This document shows, piece after piece, positions 27,726-37,790 of a stretch of 64,000 nucleotides of DNA. The translations under genes were made by a program, and so were the position numbers. The number at the start of each line of letters is the position of its first letter. Within the stretch, counting starts at the first letter, position 1. The DNA comes from Lycocorax pyrrhopterus obiensis (taxonomy: Eukaryota; Chordata; Aves; Passeriformes; Paradisaeidae): contig JACSVZ010000002.1 in the NCBI GenBank assembly GCA_014706295.1, forward strand, positions 54,288,660-54,352,659, given 5' to 3'. The notes beneath the pieces were generated by a model. It had not been told where the DNA came from and searched no databases. It worked only from the letters and a program-made list of their open reading frames with translations.

Positions 27726-27778
27726 CTTCTCAGTATCTTCACCAACCTGAGTCCATGCAATCAGTTGCCACACCCCTT

Positions 27779-30700
27779 CACTATTATTTTTCTTATCTAG
27801 ACAGTAGTTGTATATTAAATACGTGTACAGACAAAATCTTGTCATTAACATAAACATACAGGTTTTTTTCAAGGCTTCTCCACTATAAGCTCTCCATGAG
27901 TCATTGTAACAGAGGCAGGCCATGCACAAACATGGCATAGTCACGGACCAGATTTCACTACAGCCAAAATTTAAAACACATTTCCTGTTACAATATTCCT
28001 CATACCAAAATACAAGTGCTGTTTCATTTTGAGACTTTCCTATAACATCAGAATATAGAACTCTCTCATACTACATATATACTGCGTAATTGTGTTTATG
28101 TGAAAATCACATACTACAAACAGTATTGGAATTGGATTTTCCATTTAACTTCTTCAAAATACATTCTATTTCTTAATCCATTCCCCTTTAGAACAGAATC
28201 TACTTTTATAAAATACCCACAGGCCAAAAGCTTGGAAACATTTGCAATTTAGTATAAAAGAGCTACTCTTGACAAAATTAAAGGGTTGGGTATGGCTGGT
28301 GGTGCGGTGTTTTTGCATTGCACAGAACTTAAAAATTGAAATAAAAATTTTTCTTGAAACACCAAAGCCAGGCATTGCACATTTTCAAATTAGCAAGAGA
28401 GGCATGAATACAGCTGAATTTCTGATTCAAAGTACAGTTTAATTTTAGATGTGTTCATCCGGACATTTCACTTTCAATGAATTGGCATTTTTAAATGTAA
28501 AAACATTCCATCGTAAGATTTCCAACCAGTTTTAGTACTTATTTAATAGACACATGCAAAATTTAATTCCCCTCTCTTGTCTGTTCGGAATTACTTCCAG
28601 ACGTACCATATTACCTCGGGCCTTCAATCAGCTGCTTTTCGGTTGCAGAAACCTCTACATGTAAAAAACTTCCCTATAGTATTATGGACATGAATATAAT
28701 TTCATTTGTCTTGGGACAGGCCTCAATATGCCACAAAAGTCTATTTCAGCAAAGCATAACAATTAAAATATGGTCATATTAAAAAAAAAAAACAAACCCA
28801 AAAGCAAACAAAAATAACCCCCAACAATAATCAAACCCAAATCTGCACCAAAACCCACAAAATTAAAAAAAAAACAACCAAAACACAACAAAAAAACCAC
28901 CACCAAAACAAAAACACCCTACACATTTAATAACTTCTGCTGGTTTATATGTTCACAATACCAAATGTAGAAGTTTTTACCAGATGCTACAAAATTTTTG
29001 CCAGGACACATATGAAATTACTTCCAAAATAAGAGACAACTTGAAGGTTAATGAAAAAACAGCAAACTACCACCTTCATAAGTTTCCACAAATAATAAAC
29101 TTAAAACATCAAATAATTGCCAACTATCAGATATTTCAATACTCAATTTATTGTGACTATTTTTTCTGAGGCATATTCAGAGAAATGGCTACAGGAACTG
29201 TAATTGCCTTCTGGGACAGGAAAACTAAGGTTTCTGTAAAAAATGTTAAATTAATTTTTATAGTGATGCAAAGTCAGGGAAGGGTTGTTAAGGGATGGCC
29301 TCTTGCCACAGGGTGGAGTTTTGTTATGGTATCCTTTTAGAGTCTGCAGGTGTTTGGCAGGAGCTGAAATCAGGGCCAGCTGTGATATTTCAGCTCCGAT
29401 ATTTCCCTCCCCATATTTCTCAGAAGTGATGCATCAGGATGATGTCTTACACCTGATGTACTCAACTTGTGTGGTATGACTGTAACTGCTGGGGGGGCAT
29501 GGGGGAAGTGCCACTGCATGGTTTTCATTTTATTTTCAGCTGACAACATTCATATAGTAAAACTCATCAACATGAATGGATTTAATATAGTAAAACACCA
29601 GATTACAATTTATTAAACTGCCCATTTTTCTGGGTTGTTTTGTTGCTTCCTGTATATGTCAGCCATTTTACTAAAGTAAGAACACTGTATGAAAGAATGT
29701 TGAAATTACAGTGCAAAAAAGGGGAGGGCAATGTTCTAAAGAAAAAAAAACCAACAACCCTCAGTTGCCTCACTTAATCAGCAAAGATCTTTTTCCTTGC
29801 ATACTTAGCTGCAGTACAGTGCGTACCTGTTTTTGTTTTGTTTTATCTTTTGGGAGAATTTGAATAGTTTCTATTAAAAATGGCATTCTCTTTTAAGTTT
29901 GTTTTGTTTGGAAAGCTTCAAACCACATTGTATTTCATACACATATTCCCCGGGGTATGTTAAATGGGACCATACTGAGGTCACTCATAAGATTTTTAAA
30001 TGTTTTAAGAATTCTTTTAATGTTTGTACTATCTTGGCCTGGTTAAATAGCACATTTTTTTAAAATAGTTTTTAAAAGTTTCACTATATAAATTTTCATT
30101 AAAATAGTCTATACTGTACTATTAAGCACTTGTAAGAACTTTCACAAACATTCCTTTCTCCCTCACATTTTTACGAAATTTGTTCCCTTAACTAGTCAAT
30201 CTCCTTTTTCTCTCAGCCGTTTTATCCATATACGCACAAGTACACGCATACGTCTATCCACAGACTGATTGACTTAGCAGTACAAATGCCTGTGGTATTC
30301 ATTTTAACTTCACAAATGAATAAAAGATTATAATCAGTGGGAAAAGTGGACATTTCACTCCATTCATGGAAAAACAGTATCACCTGGCACTCCAACTTAG
30401 TAAGAAATTTCCTGTTTTTTGGCAGCTCACGGAGTACGATTGAAGCTGTTAATGATATTAACAAAATGTCCTGGGATCAAAAAATATGTTGCTTTATCTC
30501 AGTTTATAGAAGGAGTTATATGAGCCGCCTTCAGTGCTCTGTGGTCTTTTAAGTTAAAATAAAATTTGAAAACACAACCCACCTGTAGCCAATTGAGTTC
30601 CATTAGACCATTTCAACCATCTCCTATAGTTGTCTTTCCCCCTACTTCCTCACATGTGCTTCTAGACATCCCTTGCATTATTCCAGCCCCCTTCCAGGGT

Positions 30701-31289
30701 TTCTGTCTTCATCTGGTACCAGCCTAGAACACCCTTTAGAGCATTCCTGACAGCTGAGCTGACATCCATGCAATGCATCTTGGTCACTAATGGTGCAAGA
30801 CTACACTGACAATGAAAGGTGTTTGCATTATGGATATAAAAATCCAAAGATCAAAGAGGAAGATAATGACAATAAATGAAGTAAATAAAATGTTTAGATC
30901 CAATCCTGATGGTAACACACAAAACAGAAGATGTTAGCAAAGCCTCTGTATTATCTATTAGAATTAGATAAGAGTTGGGCTAAATTGAAGTATCACTGGG
31001 TTTGATGTTTTTCTGGAGTCTTCGCAACGGTTGAAAGCAAATGGCGATGAGAAGCAGATTATTGTGTTATGATAAACTCTTTAATTTTAGATAACACTGT
31101 TTGAACATGTTGTTATACAGTACCAGTATGCATGGGTATCAAATGCAAGTTGAGTGACATCTTTCTTAGAATTGTATTTTCTGATCTAAACTGAGTCTGA
31201 GAAAACCACATTATAATGGGAGCACTGGGAAGAATTATTATGAAGTTTTCCTGTGTGATGACTGGGTTCAGGTTACACATGAGAAAATG
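27779..31289. other. SUGCT intron; A/C-only tract, otherwise nothing recognised
   Basis: Unique AT-rich sequence without recognisable coding exons. The main feature is the nearly G-free tract at about 28781-28918. Smaller A-rich patches occur near 29740, and T/G-rich ones near 29830. G runs at 29490-29505 (GGGGGGG and GGGGG) are isolated. Confidence 0.45.
28781..28918 (+). repeat. A/C-only low-complexity tract
   Basis: Roughly 138 bases contain only two G residues and very few T, built from irregular AAAC, ACCC and CCA units without a fixed period. On the SUGCT sense strand it is a T/G tract with several GGG runs. It could be a decayed poly(A)-type tail expansion, but no element body adjoins it. 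Confidence 0.8.
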
Positions 31290-31700
31290 GGTGGATTGAT
31301 GAATAGGTGGATGAAGAATTGATTGGATAGTTACATCCAGAAGGTATGGGCCAGTGTCTCAGTGAGACATGAAATTGGTGACAAGTGGTTTCCCTCAGGG
31401 GCACTTACTGGGACCAGTGCTATTGAACGTCTTCATCGATGACAGACAAAGGGATCAAGTGCACCCTCAGTAAGTTTGCAGATGGTACCAAGCTGAGTGG
31501 TGCAGTTGACACACCTGAAAGATGGGATGCCATCCAGATGGACTTGCACAAGCTCGAGAAGTGGGCCCACGGGAACATCACAAGGTTCAACAAAGCCAAG
31601 TCCAAAGTTTTACACCTGGATTAAGGCAACCCTCAGGATTAATACGGGCTGGGGCATGGGAAGGTTGAGAGTAGCCCTGCCCTGCCAAGAACAAATACAG

Positions 31701-31749
31701 GGAATTGGTGGATGAGAGGCTGGACATGAGCCTCTCATCCCCCAATTCC
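31701..31749. repeat. Inverted repeat (hairpin 1) inside the CR1
   Basis: Arms 31701-31721 and 31729-31749 (21 bp each) are complementary at 20 of 21 positions and are separated by a 7-base loop GGACATG. The left arm matches the normal CR1 reading (VDERLDMS region); the right arm is an inverted copy not expected in CR1. Confidence 0.9.
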
Positions 31750-31760
31750 AGCCTCTCATG

Positions 31761-31801
31761 TGGAATGCAATCACACATGAGAAATGTGTGATTGCATTCC
31801 A
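31761..31801. repeat. Perfect inverted repeat (hairpin 2) inside the CR1
   Basis: Arms 31761-31777 and 31785-31801 (17 bp each) are perfectly complementary around a 7-base loop TGAGAAA. Here the right arm continues into the normal CR1 reading (QKAKRALGC), so the left arm is the inverted copy. Confidence 0.93.
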
Positions 31802-32397
31802 GAAAGCGAAACGTGCCCTAGGCTGCATCAAAGGAAGTGTGCCCAGCCTGTCAAGAGAGAGATCCTCCCCTACTCTGCTCTCATAAGACCCCACCTGCAG
31901 TATTGTGTCCAGCTCTGGGGTCCACAGTATAGGAAGGGGTGAGTTGGAGGAGTCCAGAGGAGTTCTGTGAAGATGATCAGAGGGCTGGATGGAGCACTTC
32001 TCCAATGAGGAAAGGCTGAGAGAATTAGGAATGCTCATCCTGGAAAAGAGAAGGCTCTGTGGATTCCCTGTTGTGGCCTTTCAGTTCTTAAAATGGGACT
32101 ATGAGAATTTTTAGCAGGACCTGTTGTGATACTGCAAGGGTTAATGATTCTGAACTGAAAAAAGGTCAATTTAGATTAGCTATAGTAAAGTTTTTTACAA
32201 TGAGGCTCGGAAAACAGTGGAACAGGTTGCCCAGATAGGTGGTAGATGCCCCATCCCTGAAAATATTCAAAATCAAGCTGCATGGAGCTCCTGAGCCACC
32301 TGATCTTGTTGAAGATACACCTGCAGATTGCAGTGTTGCTGTAGTAGATGACCTTGGAAAGGTCCTTTCCAACTCAAAATATTCTATGATTCTATGA

Positions 32398-34233
32398 GAA
32401 ATCTTGCTGTGATTAGAGCATGTTCTTGTTGGTGGGTGCTGGTTTTCCCCTATTATAACTGGGATTTCATAGTGCAGTGGGTACCTAGATTACAGTCTCT
32501 CAGGCGAGAAACTTCTTCTCCAGTCAGACAGTCTCAGTCTTTTTTTTCCCCTGCTTCCTTTGAACTGAAAATACCTGTGAGAAAATGCTTCTTTCAGAAA
32601 TGAAATAAATGTATAACATGCGGCTGTGCACAAATATTGGCATTCAATTTCCAATAGCAATGTCCAGGTGCCACGTATTTCAGAGAAGGGTGTAGAAAAG
32701 AAAAAGCTTTTCAAGCAGTTTCATGAGGAAGAGATTAGTGTGCCCATTTACAGGAAAATATTTCAAAAAACATGCCGTATCTAACTGCAAAGCACCATGA
32801 TACCTTTTATAGATAGGCTAACTATGTCAAGTAATATATAATTATAATAAAATCTATGTGGAAATATTATTTAGGTGAATTCTAACAAGAGCAAGGTAGC
32901 CAAGATAACGTCTTTTCAATTTGGGAGGTAGTAGCCCATGACATATAATGTTTTAAAAACAGTGTCTTTCAGAGTAGACTCAACTTCTTAAAATTCACAG
33001 CATCAAAAAAAAGCACAGAATATTTTTCCAATGTTGCCCCAAGTAGAGCCAAGTCTGAGTAAAATACTCTTGCTGTATGTTCTTCAAAGCCCAACCTTAA
33101 TCCCTGTGAAAGTTATGAAGTGAAAAATTTGGCCCATGCATACTTTACGGCATGATACTGCATCATTTTAAGGAGAAAGAGCATATTTATTTAATAAAAA
33201 AGACTCTTTCCCTGCAGTCACCTTACAAATATTATTTTATGCCTCTGAAATATAATAATATTTATAACAAACATATTTATTATAAACATATTCTTTTATG
33301 ACAGAGATTGCTTTGCCTGCTCTTATTTTCCCAACACTACAATCATGGCCATGACAAACACTTCAGATAGCAGACATGGACATGTACAAAATTGGAAGAA
33401 AAAACAAAAATAGTCGAGGAACGATCATTTTTTCTTGTGATCCTCTTTAGTAAAAATCAACTTAGAGGAGATTTATCACACATTAGAATAGCCGTAAAAT
33501 ACTCAGTCACAGTACTCAAGACAGTATAATTCAGTTTATCTTGAGCCTTTTAACCCATCCTAAGCCAGAGGGTAAAAAGCAGGGGAGGCATCAGAGAATA
33601 TGCAAATAATATAACTCTACAGATACTAAAAAACAAAACTATTGTTTATAATTAAGCATAGGTGCAATTCAGTGTAATATTTAACATTTAAAATAGATAC
33701 ATAGATGAACTGTTTTCAGCCAGTGAAACCATCAGGCCAAGAAAAGGTTAAGATTCTTTCTTTATATGAATTCTGTGCTTCATTTTTCTTTTTCCAGTCA
33801 AAATGTTGTCCATTTTTTCAAACAGAATTGATTTTGGTTATCCATACTCCATACAGAAAATTAGTTCTTTTGGGGCACCAAAAAAGGTACTTTCCTGCAT
33901 ATTTATGTGATAAAATGCAGTTACATACTATGTTACGGTTTCTTTCTCTGTTTTACCAGCCAGTTTTGAAATATAGACTCTCTATATGAGACATGGAATA
34001 CCTATGGTTTAATTTTTTATGACAAAATCTGAGTTCCCAAGCATATAATTCATTTAAGTATCTGTATTTATTTCTTAATATGACATACTATTGGCTTAAA
34101 CTCAATCTATCATAAAACTCTCAAATCCGATTTTAAAGCAGCCAAATCAGGTCTGAGTGGCAGGAAAAGTGATCATTACTCAGCATTCATAAAACGTGTA
34201 ATAATGTACAGAAGAGACTTGGTGAGGACCAAC
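32398..34233. other. SUGCT intron between CR1 and exon; no gene seen
   Basis: AT-rich unique sequence with TA-rich patches near 33240-33300. No repeat element or exon recognised. It begins at the CR1 3' end and runs to the donor site of the SUGCT exon that ends at 34234. Confidence 0.6.
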
Positions 34234-34336
34234 CTGAGGATCCGAGAACACTTGCTGCATGTTGTTGATTGGGCCGTATGGAACCCCACTCCCTTCAAAG
34301 AGCTGCAACCATTCAGTCGTCGCTTTTTCTGAAAAC
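34234..34336 (-). CDS. SUGCT: SUGCT coding exon (GVPYGPIN block)
   Basis: Succinyl-CoA:glutarate-CoA transferase moves CoA from succinyl-CoA to free glutarate in mitochondria, feeding lysine, hydroxylysine and tryptophan breakdown. Human deficiency causes glutaric aciduria type III. This 103-nt exon supplies the last base of an Arg codon split across the intron, then 34 codons. They start FSEKATTEW, continue through LFEGSGVPYGPINNM and end VFSDPQ. GVPxGPxN is a conserved motif of the CaiB/BaiF class III CoA-transferases. The acceptor reads TTAG/GTTTTC and the donor CAG/GTTGGT. The exon ends in phase 0, as in the human gene by my recollection, where VLHNG follows; that next exon was not found at lower coordinates here. 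The frame is intact. It is the third of three exons seen, 11.3 kb downstream of the previous one. Confidence 0.96.
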
Positions 34337-37300
34337 CTAAGAGCAAATAAGAATTAATTCGGTTTCAACACTGTACTTTCAGATTCTAAGAAATGTGTTG
34401 CATGTCTCCTCCCCCTCTCACTGCTTCTGTACTCCTCTTCACTGACTTCTTCCCAGTCAGTGAATAAAATAACAAAAATGTACTGCCTATGTTCTTCAGA
34501 AATGCAAAACCCAAAGACATTGGGGATAGAACATCTCTGAACGGACTTCTGTTTCTATCTGATCATCTGAAGCAATCCAGGAATGATGTATTGAATACAT
34601 CATAAATTTATCATCAGTTTCAAACAAGGATCAATGGGTTTCCTCCATTTCTTAATTATACTAATGTGTTTCACATTTGTTTTCCATAATGTACATATTT
34701 AACAACAAAAAGATACAGTGCGAGTACAAGTACCATACAATACTGCTCATTAAAAGCTGATCTAAAGCACCATCAAAAACATACATCAAGACTAAAAACC
34801 ACATTTTTAGGTCAGATAACAAGACTAATTACATATTTATTTGTTGTATGGTTGTAAAACCTATCCTAAGGACATCCAGTTCAGCATATATACACAGTGC
34901 CTATATGCTAGTGAACACATTGCTCCAGGGCTTTGTATCACATGCAAAAAGCTCATCTTATATCTTTCTAAGCATTCAGTTACATAACTGGTAACACCAC
35001 TCTATTTCCCCTGTTTTTCTAGATAGTTTTTCTTTCCAAATCTGACTAGTCAAGTTGCATACATGAAGAAAACACACTGTTGAAACTGTATCAGTCACTG
35101 AGAAATGGTATTTTCTGCAGTCATCTGGGATCCCGAATCGAAGGTGAACTTTCTTGGAGGTAGTATTTTAAATTTCAGGAAGATAAATACCGCAGAGGTC
35201 TACCATCTTATTAGAAATCAAAGATTGACTTCATGATACACCCAACACCAAAAATAAACTAGATGTGATTTAAAGACCTGATGGAAATGAAATTAATAGA
35301 AACCTTTAAAAGGGACACTCAGTTACTGGTATTCAATAGCTTCCAGTTTGCTGATCCTTAAGTGTAATTTGGAACAATGTCAGTAACATTCAGCTTCACT
35401 TCTAGCACAAGTTATGGATGGCCCTTTGTCAGAGTTAGAAGCTTTATTCCTGAAGTAAAAAAATAATTCTAGAAGAAATAGAAGAAGCAATAAAAAAGAA
35501 AAATCAAAATAAAAGGCCTTAGAAGTGCAAAATGTACTATAAAATGAAGAATGACTCATGAAGAAATGAAGCATAATGCAGCATAGCTTCTAAAGAAAAC
35601 AGATACAAGAATTTTGCACAGTCCAATTATATGTAATGTACTTCATTGAATATTAAAATCATTTCGTTGTGAAGATGTAGCCAGCCATAAAAATGGTGCT
35701 GCTGTTGGGCACATCTAGGGTCCATCCAATTAACCTAGAACCAGGTACATTGCAGGAAACTGGGGAAAAAAGTAACTCTAGAGAGGCAAATAACCTTCCT
35801 TCCTCGTTGACTGGAGCTATTGAGAAACCATGATTTTAGTCTAAACTACAACTTGTATTTCCCTTCAGTACTCTCTGTTTGACAACAATTCTCATAATCA
35901 ATATATTCTTGTTATTTGTAGCCTTCTGTTAAGGTTTGGGGCTCAAACTACTGCGTAATATAAATGAGATTCACATGAAAAACTGTTTCCCTTCAGTTAC
36001 AGGTGCTGTTTATATAAAACTCTGCTGTTCCCTGCTAGCAAAGGAGATGCTTCATATTCCATGGCCCACTAACTCCCTTGTTATAAATGGGAAGCTTTTT
36101 TCAGCTACTACTTTTTGACACCTCAGATTCTGCTATCTCATTTCTAACAAGACAGGACAGCTACAAGAGGAATCTTGGACTCAACTTCATAACCATGGTG
36201 CTGAAGATCATCACTAAGAAATTATTGTAATTCTTAATGTATGTATCAGCATTCAATTGATCTGTTACTAATGAGTAAGTCTTGCTATGTTATGGCTCTG
36301 CACTTCTTTTTAATAAAGTTTGTAAATATCTTCCTGACTCTAAAAAAACAAAACTTTCGCATTTAAAGGATAGCCTGAAAATGAAGACTTTTCAACGGGA
36401 GTGTCTATAATCCATATCTGCATAACCAGTATGCTACTTTCTGATGTTGTGGTAAATCTGAATAATTTTCAAGACATACATTCTTCTTCAGTTACACCAT
36501 TGTGAGTGACTCAATATACAGTGGAGTTGTATATGTATGTTGCAGAGCATGTGTATATGTTAAGCAAAATTTCTGTGATTCTGTATTAATTTCTACAATT
36601 TTAGCTTGTGCTTAGTTTTTTTTTTCTATATAACACAAAAAAAATGCCACAATTTTCTAGAAAACAAGAGATTGTCTGGTTTTGAAAGTACTTCTTTTGA
36701 ATGGATCTCACATTTGTCCTAATCTTACTCATTAATTTATTTGTTGATGGCTGGAGGTAATTCCTAAAAGCTTTCAACCCAAAGAGGTAAAATCCTACAT
36801 TCTGTTATCTTCAAGGGACACACACAGCATTTCCTCTTGAAATTGAAACTCTGTATCTAACTCTGATGTAGAATGGCTTCCTTTATTTGTGTTAAAGGGA
36901 GGCTGTTGAGAGCATATTGTTAAGTAAACTGTTTAAAACCAAAACAAAACATCACCACTGCCAATAAAGGCCTAGTATTCAGATTTCGAGAGCAACAGCA
37001 TGCAACTATTTTCCTAATTCAACTATGTTTTATATATTGAAGCATCTGCTGTACATCATTAAGGGTGAAATACTGTTTCAAAATCTGATAAAAGATAAGG
37101 CCTGGATAAAAAAAGTTAATTTTTACCACTGATCTGATGTCGGCTGTTGATTTTTTTTTTTTTTAACCAACCTGTATGTATTATTCCCCCAGCTAAATAC
37201 AATTTTTGATAATGCTTACACAAATAAATACCATAACCTTTACTTACAGTGAAGGGCTGATGTTTAGATTGCTAGGTAGCCATTAATAACATGCTCAGTG

Positions 37301-37766
37301 CTCCAAAATAACAAGAGAAGACCCTCAACAAAAACCTCCAAGTAGAAGACTGATATTCTCTCCTAAAAATGAAAGCTCTGTAAGCAGGAATTTAGAAGGT
37401 CTGGGCAATCCTTTTTGTTTTAACACATTTTAAAATGTATTTCTATGTTTTTTCATTGTTTTTCAATAAATTTCTTACTTTGTATATTTTTCAGTTAAGA
37501 AAAACTGACTTTATATATACACACACATAAAAAAATCACTGATGGAAACACATACAAGGCTAAACAATGGTCCATCTTCCAAACCTGAGCTAGGAACCCA
37601 AGAATGTAGAGCATCCGAACTTGGAAACATGACACTTGAAGGAGAATCTTTACCTTGCTTTTACTCAGTGGCTGCAGGAGAGCTCAATACTGCAATTCAC
37701 GCTACAGCTTCATGTATTTTCAGATGAGTCCCTTTTCCTATAAAATGTTCCATCTGATATGTATAT

Positions 37767-37790
37767 TGATATTATATATATATAATATCA
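37767..37790. repeat. 24-bp perfect AT-rich palindrome
   Basis: TGATATTA and TAATATCA flank a central (TA)n core. The whole 24 bases equal their own reverse complement, so the site can extrude as a cruciform and is a candidate for local instability. Confidence 0.85.

Larger units (their letters stand above)
27422..27772 (+). mobile_element. Solo LTR of an endogenous retrovirus (class II-like)
   Basis: A 351-bp element begins TGTAGAGG and ends TTGCCACA, with TGT/ACA inverted termini and perfect CCCCTT duplications outside. A TATA box (TATAAAAA, 27697-27704) is followed closely by AATAAA (27720-27725), and about 47 bp remain to the 3' end. AATAAA sitting just upstream of the expected start of R is the arrangement known from avian alpharetroviral LTRs. 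GC content and CpGs are higher than in the flanks. No gag, pol or env sequence lies beside it, so it is a recombination-derived solo LTR. Transcription from it would run antisense to SUGCT. Family assignment beyond class II-like is inference. Confidence 0.87.
27416..27778 (+). repeat. 6-bp target-site duplication flanking solo LTR
   Basis: CCCCTT occurs at 27416-27421 and again at 27773-27778, immediately outside the TG...CA ends of the LTR. A perfect six-base duplication is the hallmark of class II (ERVK/alpha- and betaretrovirus-like) integration. Its integrity shows that the LTR borders are exact and the site has not been rearranged. Confidence 0.85.
31290..32397 (+). mobile_element. 5'-truncated CR1 LINE with RT C-terminus and intact 3' tail
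   Basis: The reading order is that of CR1 ORF2: RWMKNWI near 31309, [22 protein letters not shown] around 31378-31443, then after a frame change [16 protein letters not shown] and [18 protein letters not shown] up to about 31620. Further on come QKAKRALGCIK and the FQxLK-like region. The 3' end carries the CR1 tail ATTCTATGATTCTATGA at 32381-32397. The catalytic RT motif FADD reads FADG, and frameshifts and stops are present, so it is dead. Between 31701 and 31801 the ORF is interrupted by an inverted insertion that forms two hairpins. Typical avian CR1 copies are 5'-truncated like this one. Antisense to SUGCT. Confidence 0.93.

Noticed and set aside
31420..32038. Minus-strand open frames of 61-142 codons over the long CR1
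   Set aside because: They are reverse-strand shadows of the plus-strand CR1 ORF2 remnant.
1..34233. Search for the remaining SUGCT C-terminal exons (family VLHNxLVMEMEHPTVGK and PPPLLGQHT blocks) on the minus strand
   Set aside because: No matching codon pattern with splice sites was found by eye; they are probably beyond the window, although a very diverged exon could be missed.
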